Source of the DNA: Spongorhabdus nitratireducens
GTDB lineage: Bacteria; Pseudomonadota; Gammaproteobacteria; Pseudomonadales; Endozoicomonadaceae
DNA: 64,000 bases
Direction: 5' to 3'
Assembly (NCBI GenBank): GCA_947387575.1
Contig: CANDOC010000001.1
Span: forward strand, 868,001 to 932,000
Shown here: piece after piece, positions 17,687-27,141 of the stretch
How positions within the stretch are numbered: position 1 is the first letter of the stretch
How the letters are laid out: every line of letters begins with the position of its first letter
The notes under the pieces: model-generated
Seen by the model: only the letters and a program-made list of their open reading frames with translations
Databases searched by the model: none
Told to the model about the DNA's origin: nothing
Made by a program: the position numbers and the translations under genes

Positions 17687-18436
17687 TCACTCCTCAACGC
17701 CTGCAAAAATCACATCAAATGCACTTTCAAAATGAAAAAATACTGCCGGCGTCAATAGTCGTGCGCAGCTTTGAATAACTGAAGCGCAGAACAACGCCTT
17801 ACCATGTTTCAGGTAATACAGCAGCTCCAGGTCCGATGACAGGTAAGGCAGTGGAGTTTCGAACGATAACAGTTCGGTGGTGTCATCCCGGAGCCCGAGT
17901 TTAAACATTCTCAAAAACATCAGGGACTCAATTCTCCAGTGGCATGCTGTTTCTGGCAGTTCTGCAACCGTCCAGGCCTGAGCCTGCATATTTGAAAGCG
18001 CTGACAGTGTCAGCAGGAAACCATACAGCTCGTCCTGAAAGACCGCTCCCCGACACGATTTAATGACGGCCGGATAAATCTCGGCTTCTCGCATATAAAG
18101 CTCAAGAGCAGCATCCGTCAGTGTGATATCAAGGCAAGTATTGCCCTTTGCTGTAATCCATTTCACCGAGAAAGCCGGGGTTTCATTCTCATCCATTAAC
18201 CCCAATGTCATGAATACCGGAAAAGCCTCCAGTCGGAATTTCATGACATGATGATGCAGCAAGCCTGCTTCTTCTTGAATAACCCATGGAAAACGCCCGG
18301 CATCAACGGGTTCTACAGAGTTAAACCAGCAAAAGAAATCATCCTGCACCAGAGCGTACAATTGTGCATTGGCTGAAACACTGATAAAGATAAGCCCAAG
18401 TACAACATGACATAATGTCTTGACTGACACCTGCAT
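17687..18436 (-). CDS. Secreted protein, unknown family
   Basis: 249-aa protein with a signal peptide cleaved near ANA (residues 22-24). The mature part is rich in aromatic residues and has several cysteines (for example DDFFCWFNS and IKSCRGAVF), consistent with disulfides in the periplasm or outside. No family recognised. Upstream partner of the 920-aa exported protein. Confidence 0.7.
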   Translation of the reverse strand: MQVSVKTLCHVVLGLIFISVSANAQLYALVQDDFFCWFNSVEPVDAGRFPWVIQEEAGLLHHHVMKFRLEAFPVFMTLGLMDENETPAFSVKWITAKGNTCLDITLTDAALELYMREAEIYPAVIKSCRGAVFQDELYGFLLTLSALSNMQAQAWTVAELPETACHWRIESLMFLRMFKLGLRDDTTELLSFETPLPYLSSDLELLYYLKHGKALFCASVIQSCARLLTPAVFFHFESAFDVIFAGVEE

Positions 18437-18556
18437 ACCCCGGAACAGTCAGCCAGCTAAAGCTGCCTGCAACAAAGATAGACTAAAATCTCAATTATCA
18501 TGCATCTTTAATCATAAGATAATCTCTTCACTCCCGATCAGAAAAACAATATTTCA

Positions 18557-19021
18557 ATGCTGACAATCAGAAAATATAAACAAAGCGAAGCGTCTGAATT
18601 ATGGAATATTTTCTTTAATACCATTCGCAGGATCAATAGCAGGGATTACACTGAAGCCCAGGTTCGAGCATGGGCACCAGATACATTTGATGAAACAGCG
18701 TGGCAGCAACGGATGGCAGCAATTGACCCGTTTGTTGCCCTGACCGACAACAAGATTGCAGGCTATGCTGACATTCAGCCTGATGGCTATATCGACCACT
18801 TCTTCTGCCATGCGGATTACCAGGGACGGGGTATTGGTAGCGCCCTGATGCAACACATACTGGCAACAGCTGAAGTGAATTAAATTACCCGTTGCTACTC
18901 CCATGCCAGCATTACCGCCAGACCGTTTTTCGAGCACTTCGGGTTTGAAGCAATAAGACGGCAACATGTGCGTATTAGAGGCGAACAACTCACTAATTAT
19001 GTAATGGAAAAAGCGTTGTAA
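18557..19021 (+). pseudogene. GNAT acetyltransferase with in-frame stop
   Basis: The first 108 codons encode a YafP-like GNAT: YTEAQVRAWAP, then HADYQGRGIGSALMQHIL (motif A). A TAA at 18881-18883 interrupts it, but the same frame continues for 46 codons with the proper family ending (SITARPFFEHFGFEAIRRQ) to TAA at 19019. A point mutation has split an otherwise complete 154-codon gene. The truncated product lacks motif B and is probably inactive. Confidence 0.85.
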
Positions 19022-19065
19022 TATATCGCAACAATCCCTGAAAACAGCAGCAGCGGACAGCACAA

Positions 19066-19330
19066 CTAGGGGCTGTTGACAATTAGACATTCGACCAGTT
19101 CATCACACAAGTCCTCAGGCAAGGCGAGCGATGCGGGGCATGGTGGTTCCATGTTCAAGTCGTTCAACGCGGCATGAGGGCTTGTGTGATGAACCCGAAG
19201 GGCCGCTCATGGTTTACGCCATGCCACGTTGCTCACTGTTTATGTGGAATTACCACACCACACAGTTCGCGCCTAACCTGGCGTAAACCATGAGCGGCTG
19301 GTCGTATGTCTAATTGTCAACAGCCCCTAG
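19066..19330. mobile_element. MITE-like hairpin element 2
   Basis: 265-bp non-coding palindromic element. The outer arms 19066-19098 and 19298-19330 match at 32 of 33 positions. Inside are two further hairpins: 14-bp arms at 19098-19111/19181-19194, and perfect 20-bp arms at 19202-19221/19279-19298. CTAG at both ends (19066-19069, 19327-19330) may be a 4-bp target duplication, as used by IS5-type elements. The core GGGCATGGTGGTTCCATG resembles the core of MITE 1. No transposase is encoded, so it would need a trans-acting one. Confidence 0.85.
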
Positions 19331-19354
19331 AGAAAGAGATAAATAATTTTACCC

Positions 19355-20584
19355 TTACTGTTCAACTACAGGTTCTGATAAACCCTGTGACCAGATCAAG
19401 CTCAGGGTGCCATTAAGCAGGAAATCTGCCATCGACAACTCCTCCCCCTGGCATAGCCGGAAACCCTGCCACGCCGTAACGCCTGACCAGATCAAAAAGC
19501 AGCTGTACTGACCCAATATCGACAGGTCATACCGCGTATGCTGATGGTTTTGTTGCTGTAGACAGTTGTCATAAAAAGCTCCCAGACAATCAAACAGTTC
19601 GATCAACTGATGTTGGGTTGATACGCTCAGAATAAGTTGTGGGGTTGAAAGGTAAACACGATAACCCGCGCTGCATTTGCAAACAGCAAGAAAATCTTGC
19701 TGTAACGTACCATAGGGGAAGTACAGAAACGAAAGTGGTTGATCCTGAATAGACCTTGCATACTGAACGATGTCAACGGTTTCCTCGACACTGAATCTTG
19801 AGGGCAGCGTCTCCTGAATCAGGTTGTTAAACGCGACAACTTCTTTACAGTAACGGCCTTTGATTGAGCTGGCATAGGGTTCTTCGGCTTCATGACCCAA
19901 CTCCCGAATCAAAAACCGTTTCAACCATTCGCAGGCAATCTGCTGCTCCGAAGATGCTTTTTTCCAGAAGCCTTCATTCTGACTCAATAGATTGACAATC
20001 AGGCTGGCATAAATGATATGCCTGAGCCGAAAAGCATTCGGCCTGTCCTCCGCCCGATCATAGTAGCTATCAGCCAGAAGATGTGCCTGACAGGCAGCCA
20101 CATTGATCCTGTTGGCTGTAATTTCAAGTCCGGGGGTTATGGCAAGCAAAGCAGGTAGCAGTCTGGCGATCTCTCCAATGGACAGAAAAGATCTTGAATC
20201 AGCCGTGACTGGCACCAGAATCGGAGATGCAGTCCTGGCAGCCTGGCGAAGACCATTCACACTTAAATATGAAAGCTGCAGCTTCTGCCGATGTTGTCTG
20301 CCCAATAGCCCTGTCGTCTGATAATCTTCAAGATTGTTCAGATAAGTCTGCATTGCGCTGCAGTTGACCGGTTGATCCTGCAATGCATTGATAATAACCC
20401 CCAGTTCATTTTTTAATTTATCAAAAAACGCACCGATAGCATCCGGAAAACAATCGCACTGTTCACAGAACAGTTCGCCGTTGTCCAGCTCTTTCATGAG
20501 GGAGTCACAATCCGGGCAATGGTAGTCAGCCTGTGCGCCAAAAGATAATAAACTGGCCAGTATAATGACAATAACCTGCAGCAT
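19355..20584 (-). CDS. Exported protein with N-terminal Cys4 motif, unknown
   Basis: 409-aa protein: signal peptide to about residue 19 (LLSFGAQA), then CPDC (23-26) and CEQCDC (40-45), a zinc-ribbon-like Cys4 arrangement right at the mature N-terminus. The remaining 350 residues are mainly helical with scattered cysteines. No family recognised. It follows the secreted kinase gene on the same strand after 138 bases and is probably part of the same exported-protein cluster. Confidence 0.7.
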   Translation of the reverse strand: MLQVIVIILASLLSFGAQADYHCPDCDSLMKELDNGELFCEQCDCFPDAIGAFFDKLKNELGVIINALQDQPVNCSAMQTYLNNLEDYQTTGLLGRQHRQKLQLSYLSVNGLRQAARTASPILVPVTADSRSFLSIGEIARLLPALLAITPGLEITANRINVAACQAHLLADSYYDRAEDRPNAFRLRHIIYASLIVNLLSQNEGFWKKASSEQQIACEWLKRFLIRELGHEAEEPYASSIKGRYCKEVVAFNNLIQETLPSRFSVEETVDIVQYARSIQDQPLSFLYFPYGTLQQDFLAVCKCSAGYRVYLSTPQLILSVSTQHQLIELFDCLGAFYDNCLQQQNHQHTRYDLSILGQYSCFLIWSGVTAWQGFRLCQGEELSMADFLLNGTLSLIWSQGLSEPVVEQ

Positions 20585-20722
20585 TTTTACTACTCATTAT
20601 TATGTCATCAGAGATAATCCGGGCAGTATACTTCAGCAGTTTTACTATCCGGGCAAGCATGCATCGATTGATTGTAGACTGTATATTCAGGGCAGATGCA
20701 ATTTCATGTGATGCCTGATGCA

Positions 20723-22792
20723 CTAACTACCCATAAAGCCTGACAGTCTATCTGCTTCCAGTTCCGTCCCGCCAACATCGATGCCTCCTGTCGTCAAAAT
20801 CTGCAACCAGTTTGTAATAAATTCCCTGCGTTCGTCAGAACACTCGTCAAATGCATCCTTTAGCAGTTCGTTGGCTGTGGGCCGGTAACGCGGATCCGGT
20901 ACAAAACACAGGGCCACCAGTCGGGCCAGCTGCGGCCAGTTGGGATATACCCGGCACAGCAATCCAAGCCTGGTCACCTCGACCACCTGTTTTGCCAGCT
21001 TCGAATCGAAACTACCACCATTGACAAGAGCATCTGCCAACAACCCCAGACACGCATAGGCTCTTTGAGTCGATATCCCCGAGTGAGATATGAATATTTT
21101 CAGTACTGTACAGCCAAAGCCCCAGCTGTCGATTGCCGTGAAATAGGTGCTATCGAGCACATCGATCAGCCGCTGCCCTTCGGTTCCAAATGCTGTAGAT
21201 GTGGTTACGTTGGTAAACATCAGAAAGCAGATACCCAAGTCTCTGTAGCCCGGGGTGCCAATCGGGCTGGCATTTCGAGATAGCAGTATCCGGCGTAATT
21301 TATCGGGTGTAGTAGTAGAGTCAAAATCTGTTACCCGGCATTTCAATCCACCGGTTTGATGAGCAGTACACAACAAAAAGTTAACCGCCTGCTGCCTGGG
21401 CATAGCGCCACCTGCAGGCATTACCCAGCGACAGTAAGGGCAATCCAGATATAACAAGATATTGGAGGGTTTGACATCATTATGCACCAGACCCGCCTGG
21501 TGAATAATGACCAGCCCCTGCAGGATACTCCGCAGAATACTTTTTACATTATCGACAATAATCTGTAGTGCTGCCGGTGAGTCCTTGCACTCCATCAGGA
21601 TATTGGACAAGGCGCCATTTCCGAGACTGGTGAGCATCGTCTGCAGGTCAAATGACGCTCTTTCTGAATAGTGGTAGCAATAGTATCTTCGGGGCCTGTC
21701 CGGGTCTTCTTCAGCCATCTGCACAGCATTCAGCAAGGCGATATAGTCTGCTGCATTTTTCTCTACAGACATGTTTTCATACGCCTCAATCTCCGTCAGC
21801 CTGAAATGTGTTTTCTTGCAGGCATACTCCCTCTGGCCATGATAGATATAAGTGACCTGTCCGTTTCCTCCCTTGCCAATCTGTTGATCCAGGGCCTCTT
21901 TGGTGGGTAGCGGATAAACCCTATGCTCCCTAAAGCCCGCCGCAGGCCTGATAACTTTCACCATTCCTTCCGGCCAGACACTATTAAGCGGGTAAGGAAA
22001 ATCCACCAGTTTAATATCCGGCTCCTGCCCTGCAACGGCAGGCTGCTGTTTTATTTTCGCTAGTTGACCGGCAAATACACCCTGCAAAGGTTCGCGGGCA
22101 GGTAGCCGTGTTTGATTTGCGGGTTGATTTTCAGGCTTGGATTCATTGGCAGAAAACCGGCAGGAGTGAATGGCAAACCCCAGGCCTGCGACATGCTCAC
22201 CCGGATTCTGGTCGGTTGCTGCAATGGAGGTCATGATGCCGGCACTTGAGGAAGATCGACTATCAACATTATTGTCATCCAGCCTTCCCTGCCCTGGTGA
22301 CCCTTTTCTGCTAAAGCCTTTATTCATTACTTGCGGCAACAATCCGGGATCAGGCGTTGTTGTTACCAGAACATCGTCAGGCTCGCAGGGAAATGGCTCC
22401 TGTGAACTGACGACTGCGGTAGATGTTGCACAGGCTTTCGGTGGCCTGTCACGATCAATAGCGGAGTCATGCTCCATGCACCGGGTAAAGGCAAGCCGCT
22501 CATAAGTATCCGTCTCTTGCCTCAGGTAAAATATACCGAGAGTGCAGCTTGATAACAGCATACCGGGCATTTTCAGGGGCAGCTGAGTAGAAACAACAGT
22601 ATTGTCACCACTGATATAGGGCTTTACTTCATGGTGTTTACTGTCAACAGCCTCAACAGAAAATCCGGGATCAATATTCGGCTCCGGTGTATCAGAAGCT
22701 GAAGAATCATCCGCTCCGACCTGACAGGCGAAAACAGCAAGCCAGAGCCAAAAGAATTGCTCCGGAAATTTAATGGACAGTTTATTTTTCAT
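20723..22792 (-). CDS. Secreted eukaryotic-type Ser/Thr protein kinase
   Basis: 689-aa protein from the ATG at 22792. A signal peptide spans residues 1-27 (FFWLWLAVFACQVGA); residues 28-290 are low-complexity. The kinase domain at about 300-670 has the glycine loop IGKGGNGQV (305-313), the ATP lysine in YACKK (326/327), the catalytic loop HNDVKPSNIL (D439, N444), the metal-binding TDFD (D489, DFG variant), an activation-segment GTPGYRD (512-518) and the DSWGFGC helix (555-561). All catalytic residues are present, so activity is plausible. Export of a kinase suggests action on host or periplasmic substrates (inference). Confidence 0.85.
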   Translation of the reverse strand: MKNKLSIKFPEQFFWLWLAVFACQVGADDSSASDTPEPNIDPGFSVEAVDSKHHEVKPYISGDNTVVSTQLPLKMPGMLLSSCTLGIFYLRQETDTYERLAFTRCMEHDSAIDRDRPPKACATSTAVVSSQEPFPCEPDDVLVTTTPDPGLLPQVMNKGFSRKGSPGQGRLDDNNVDSRSSSSAGIMTSIAATDQNPGEHVAGLGFAIHSCRFSANESKPENQPANQTRLPAREPLQGVFAGQLAKIKQQPAVAGQEPDIKLVDFPYPLNSVWPEGMVKVIRPAAGFREHRVYPLPTKEALDQQIGKGGNGQVTYIYHGQREYACKKTHFRLTEIEAYENMSVEKNAADYIALLNAVQMAEEDPDRPRRYYCYHYSERASFDLQTMLTSLGNGALSNILMECKDSPAALQIIVDNVKSILRSILQGLVIIHQAGLVHNDVKPSNILLYLDCPYCRWVMPAGGAMPRQQAVNFLLCTAHQTGGLKCRVTDFDSTTTPDKLRRILLSRNASPIGTPGYRDLGICFLMFTNVTTSTAFGTEGQRLIDVLDSTYFTAIDSWGFGCTVLKIFISHSGISTQRAYACLGLLADALVNGGSFDSKLAKQVVEVTRLGLLCRVYPNWPQLARLVALCFVPDPRYRPTANELLKDAFDECSDERREFITNWLQILTTGGIDVGGTELEADRLSGFMGS

Positions 22793-23042
22793 TCGCTTCG
22801 TCCTGTAAAGACATCCGCCCTTGCACCGGCAGTACAACAGTCTTCATCAGACAAAATAACGTGTATCTATTATAACCTTTAAATAAATAGTACTGATTTT
22901 ATATTCATTCAAAGGCTACAGACCTGAAAAACAAAATAGAATTTCTTATTTAATGAATGTTCAGTGGACACTTGGAGAATCCCGGACTTTACTGTAACCA
23001 CATTGTTTTTTTACCGGTTGACCCCAGCCACAAGGGTGCCCC
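22793..23042. promoter_or_regulatory. Divergent promoter region
   Basis: The 250-bp AT-rich gap separates the minus-strand kinase gene from the plus-strand secreted protein gene and should hold both promoters. No operator is recognised. Confidence 0.35.
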
Positions 23043-24155
23043 ATGAAACTCAGCCGGATATTCCGTTTTTTTCCTGCCCTGATGCTGGGTGCATTGTCTT
23101 TGCTCACTCATTCTGCCTTTGCTGGCTACCTTTATTTTGAAATTTATCTTGATGATGTACTGATCGGCATACTGGAATACGGCACTTATAAAACGTATTG
23201 CTCTGATATTAATGAAAACACACTTTTAAATCTGGGCTGGAATAAAGTGGCACGGCGCCTGTCCGATGATGAGGAGATGAGCTGTCATTATAATCCTGCA
23301 CCACAGACCAAAGGGTGCCACTATCTCTATGCTGACAGTCAGCCAATCATCAAAAGAGAGTATCGGTATTATTTCATTGTAAAGCTGGATGCACTGGGTG
23401 ATATCTGGCAGCTGGATCCGAAGCATGCTCAAATCCGGTGGAGTCATTTTCACCTGACGGCTTTTGGTGTCGCTGAATGTCTTCCGGTGTATTTAAGATA
23501 TTATGCCACCAGCTATGATGACCTAGGAAACCGACACTTTAGTTTCGATAAAAACAACCAGCAGGCAATACTCGGAAAGCTTTACAATGCAAACTTTCTG
23601 ATTGACCCGCTGCTGGACTCAGGCTGGTACAGTCATACATCCGGGTTTAAGTTTGAGAACCCGAAGATTCCGGGTATTGGCTGCATTCACTGGGGTTCCC
23701 GGGGCCTGCCTGTATATGTTCAGGTCAATACTCCGATGGCTGACTCTGGATATAATCATCAACATGACAGCGTGGATTATCATGGGGCTTATGCCCTGAT
23801 CCCAGTCAATCCCAGCCTGCATCAACTGAACCTTGAGCTAACTACCCGGTTTACTTTTCAAAATGACCGTCACAGGTTTCCCATAGAAGAACCTTATGAC
23901 ACAGAAGAGTCATATCTTAATTCTGTACATGCTCAGTTCACATCCGGTGGTGAGCCACGCTGTTTACAATATGTAGCAGTGCCCCGATCATCGTTTGACC
24001 TTGATAAATATGAACAGTGTGCAAGGCAGCGACTTCTAAACAGAGGCCCAGTAGAACCCCAACAGCTAGAGACCTCATCAGCGTTTACAAAAACATTCCG
24101 AACCCGCGGCGGCGGGATCAGGCAAGTATTCATTCAATCCACTCCTGTGCATTAG
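23043..24155 (+). CDS. Secreted protein, unknown family
   Basis: 370-aa protein with a signal peptide cleaved near residue 27 (THSAFA). The mature protein is rich in Tyr, His and paired Cys with beta-type alternation, typical of an extracellular fold. A short GWNKVARRLSDDE stretch near residue 65 resembles GWDNVARSFHIDE in the secreted protein at 25972, a weak hint of kinship. Family unknown. Divergent from the secreted kinase gene. Confidence 0.7.
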   Translation: MKLSRIFRFFPALMLGALSLLTHSAFAGYLYFEIYLDDVLIGILEYGTYKTYCSDINENTLLNLGWNKVARRLSDDEEMSCHYNPAPQTKGCHYLYADSQPIIKREYRYYFIVKLDALGDIWQLDPKHAQIRWSHFHLTAFGVAECLPVYLRYYATSYDDLGNRHFSFDKNNQQAILGKLYNANFLIDPLLDSGWYSHTSGFKFENPKIPGIGCIHWGSRGLPVYVQVNTPMADSGYNHQHDSVDYHGAYALIPVNPSLHQLNLELTTRFTFQNDRHRFPIEEPYDTEESYLNSVHAQFTSGGEPRCLQYVAVPRSSFDLDKYEQCARQRLLNRGPVEPQQLETSSAFTKTFRTRGGGIRQVFIQSTPVH

Positions 24156-24451
24156 CGGACCAGTCTGCATACCGACTGTACTTTTTTGCCACATCTCTTT
24201 GCCATTCCGCTGCACCCATCTTTACCACCCTTCAGAACGGAACATTAGTACGAAGTAGTATTCCGTGCTAGCATGCCCGCAAACTAAACGACACAAGCCG
24301 TCACAATAACAATAATACGCCACGGTCCTTTCTATACCGACGGGGGCGGTAGCGTGTCTGTGCTAAAGTGGCTGTCGGGTTGTCAGACAGAGTTGTCAGA
24401 CAATCAACCATCCCAGAAAAAATCACCTGAGCAATCATCCCGGAAACAATA
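24156..24451. other. Intergenic region
   Basis: No coding potential seen. It contains a CAATAACAATAA-type stretch (24304-24315) like several other leaders in the window and leads into the LOG-family gene. Confidence 0.3.
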
Positions 24452-25015
24452 ATGAAAATCGCAATCTATTGTGGCTCCAGCGCCGGTAACGATGCCGGAT
24501 ATGTCGAGCAGACCCGGAAACTTGGCCACTATCTGGCCGAACAACAGATTGATGTTGTGTATGGTGGTGGCAAGGTCGGCCTGATGGGCACAATCGCCGA
24601 CGCGGTGCTGGAAAAAGGTGGCCGGGTTTATGGCGTAATTCCTGAATACCTGGAAAGCAAGGAAATCGCCCACCCTCACCTGACCGAACTCAGTATCGTC
24701 CCGGATATGCATGCCCGCAAAGCCCGAATGGCCGCTATGGCCGATGCTTTTGTCGCCCTGCCCGGTGGCCCCGGCACACTGGAAGAGATCTTTGAAGCCT
24801 GGACCTGGGGCCAGCTGGGGCATCATGCCAAGCCCTGTGCTTTCTATAATATCGACGGCTATTACACCCCGTTACTACAGGGCATGATCCCGCAAATGGT
24901 GAATGCCGGTTTCCTCGGTTCCAGCTATGCCGACATGATTATTCAGGCCGATCAACCGGAAGCTCTGGTCACAGCCCTGCATAGATATCAGCCACCCCGC
25001 CACAAATGGAGCTAA
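24452..25015 (+). CDS. LOG family protein (TIGR00730, Rossmann fold)
   Basis: 187-aa protein of the LOG / cytokinin-riboside-monophosphate phosphoribohydrolase family, normal length. Motifs: YCGSSAGN (residues 6-13), VVYGGGKVGLMG (about 35-46), the substrate-binding MHARKARM (about 89-96) and the signature PGGPGTLEE (about 107-115). It probably hydrolyses nucleoside 5'-monophosphates to base plus ribose 5-phosphate. The AACAATAATG leader overlaps the start. Confidence 0.95.
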   Translation: MKIAIYCGSSAGNDAGYVEQTRKLGHYLAEQQIDVVYGGGKVGLMGTIADAVLEKGGRVYGVIPEYLESKEIAHPHLTELSIVPDMHARKARMAAMADAFVALPGGPGTLEEIFEAWTWGQLGHHAKPCAFYNIDGYYTPLLQGMIPQMVNAGFLGSSYADMIIQADQPEALVTALHRYQPPRHKWS

Positions 25016-25029
25016 CAGGCAGCGCGAAA

Positions 25030-25170
25030 ATGACCTGCACCGTTATCTTTGACGATGGTAATACCCTGTGTGAAGTGGGTTCACTGGCAACATCACTTCC
25101 TGCGGTATTCGACCACCCACGGGCACCGGAGATCGGCCAGTATATAGAACAAAGCATTGTTTGTTTTTGA
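25030..25170 (+). CDS. Small ORF, hypothetical
   Basis: A 46-codon frame starting 14 bases after the LOG gene encodes MTCTVIFDDGNTLCEVGSLA and a plausible soluble tail. The position suggests a coupled small gene, or the remnant of a longer one. Nothing in it is recognisable. Confidence 0.3.
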   Translation: MTCTVIFDDGNTLCEVGSLATSLPAVFDHPRAPEIGQYIEQSIVCF

Positions 25171-25261
25171 CAGAGTCCGGTTTACAGCGAGTTTGCGAGA
25201 GGTGATCAACGGAGCTCTGCAAACCTGAAATCCCAATAAGTGAAAGAATAACGGGACTAAA

Positions 25262-25738
25262 ATGAAGAATAACACCTGCCCGGCCCCTGAATATTCAGCT
25301 GCAATTATGCTGGCGCTGACCTCTCTGTTGGTAGCACATTTATTTATTTCGTTGATATTTGATTTTCTGGACTTTCCTCATGCAGCCAGTCTCTGGAACA
25401 GTGATAAGGGCCTATATATCAAGGGCGTGATTATTACGCCCGTTATTACCTTTTTACTCAGTATGAGAATGATCAAGCAATCTCCTTCCCACAGAGTCTC
25501 AAGCTTTGTTCTGGCAGGTATTTATGCTGCATTTTTAAGTGTACTATTGACTGTTTCAATACACTCGCTTGGTTATGAGTCACTGGAAAGCCTATCTGAA
25601 GCAACATCGAGGAATAACCTGATACTTTTCACGTTGGTCGTTACATTACCCTTTGGGATAATTGCTTCAATTATTTCGATACCCTTCAGCTTTATCGTCG
25701 GGATAATTCATAAAAGTTATATAAAGCCTCAATATTAA
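25262..25738 (+). CDS. Membrane protein, unknown
   Basis: 158-aa protein with four predicted membrane helices (about 10-35, 52-68, 78-100 and 120-150). No motif recognised. Stand-alone gene; the 233 bases after it are AT-rich and contain no gene. Confidence 0.6.
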   Translation: MKNNTCPAPEYSAAIMLALTSLLVAHLFISLIFDFLDFPHAASLWNSDKGLYIKGVIITPVITFLLSMRMIKQSPSHRVSSFVLAGIYAAFLSVLLTVSIHSLGYESLESLSEATSRNNLILFTLVVTLPFGIIASIISIPFSFIVGIIHKSYIKPQY

Positions 25739-25971
25739 TATTCAATAGTGTTCCTCTGAAAAAAATTAAAGTTCCTGTTTTACAGGATCAGACATTACAT
25801 TTACTGGCTATTCAGTTAAGATCATCGATGGCTATAGGATTTCCCATGCGAGCAAATAAAAAATAGAAAGCGCTACCTTTCAGCCTTAAAAATAAAGTCA
25901 TTCTTTCTCAATATTTTCCTGTTTATTGTCTACGTTTAGTCCTGATTCAAAAAACAGAATCGGGATCAAAA

Positions 25972-27141
25972 ATGAATAAATTAGTCCGTTGCTGTGTTTC
26001 ATTATGTGCGTTGTGTGGTTTATTGATCTCTGGATCTGCATTTGCTGTTTATGGCGAAGCAGATCTTCCCTGTGTACTGGGTGCCGATAAGCCTGCGGTT
26101 TTTGGCTGGGATAATGTCGCAAGGTCATTTCATATTGATGAATGCAAATGTACTGGTGTTGCAGCCTGTGATAAGGGCCCAGATTGTGATTACAGGCCAA
26201 CAAATCAGGATCGAGTGATACTCACATCCACGCGTATTGCTGTCGTTGATGGGAATGGCCCCAAAGGAGATCAGGTTGCTGATCAGTTAGCCTCACAACT
26301 GATACAAAAACCGGCGATCAAGGCGGTACCAGAGACACAAACCTGGATTAACAACAGTAACTTCGGTGAAAGTGCCGGTGGCGCATGTTTCGCAGCCCTG
26401 GAATTTCTTCCGGACAGTGAATTCCAAATAGATGTCAGTGGCGACTGTACCATTCTGATTGTTCCCCGAATCAGTATCTCCCTGGGTGATGACTTGCTGA
26501 CTCTATTGCAAGCTGATCAAAGGCTGAAGTGGTATGGGGGAGTAATGGAAGGCATTAAACAGGCCGATCTATCTTTTTTTATGATATTCCATAATGCATA
26601 CCCTGATGCCGGGCATATTGCTTCCGAGGTGCTTAACGAGGCCAGTAGTGAGGTATTTTCATATGTGCAATTTTTGCGAAAGGGGCATCACTCACCGCTT
26701 GATTATGCCACCCTGGTTTTTAGCCATAGTCGCCGTAATAAGCCGTACTTTTGTCTTCATGGCAGAAGTGATAAAACCATGCCGCAGAGCCAGATTTATA
26801 AGCGAACAGGGCCGGTCAGGGTCTATCTGTTGTCAGACGGTGTTTGCATTCACCCGGAAGAGCTGATCATTAACACCTACAGTGAGAGCTGTGAGGGTGC
26901 TGTAAGAATGATCGAGTCAATCACAACTCAGCGAATGACTGATGAATCGGGGTCCTGTAGCGTTGCTTTCGGTCTGGCCGAACGTTACGGCCTGAGCGGT
27001 CAGACTCAGGTAGCATCTTTATCGTACAAGACAGAAGGCGGAGAGATGGATGACTCTCTCGATACGGCCCTGAAAGCCGGCTGGTTGCTGCCAGCCGCCA
27101 AAGACAATCGCAGCATCGTGGTTATGGATATTGAGGACTAA
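25972..27141 (+). CDS. Secreted Cys-rich protein, unknown
   Basis: 389-aa protein with a signal peptide cleaved near residue 26 (SGSAFA). The mature N-terminus is Cys-rich (ECKCTGVAACDKGPDCDYRP, about residues 58-77), suggesting several disulfides. A GWDNVARSFHIDE stretch resembles one in the secreted protein at 23043. Family unknown. Confidence 0.7.
   Translation: MNKLVRCCVSLCALCGLLISGSAFAVYGEADLPCVLGADKPAVFGWDNVARSFHIDECKCTGVAACDKGPDCDYRPTNQDRVILTSTRIAVVDGNGPKGDQVADQLASQLIQKPAIKAVPETQTWINNSNFGESAGGACFAALEFLPDSEFQIDVSGDCTILIVPRISISLGDDLLTLLQADQRLKWYGGVMEGIKQADLSFFMIFHNAYPDAGHIASEVLNEASSEVFSYVQFLRKGHHSPLDYATLVFSHSRRNKPYFCLHGRSDKTMPQSQIYKRTGPVRVYLLSDGVCIHPEELIINTYSESCEGAVRMIESITTQRMTDESGSCSVAFGLAERYGLSGQTQVASLSYKTEGGEMDDSLDTALKAGWLLPAAKDNRSIVVMDIED

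Noticed and set aside
24304-24315. CAATAACAATAA runs considered as CRISPR or tandem repeats
   Set aside because: Short, irregular and lacking spacers of constant length; better described as A/U-rich leaders.
23043-27141. Paralogy of the secreted proteins at 23043 and 25972
   Set aside because: Only a 13-residue similarity (GWNKVARRLSDDE vs GWDNVARSFHIDE) was found by eye; not enough to claim a family.
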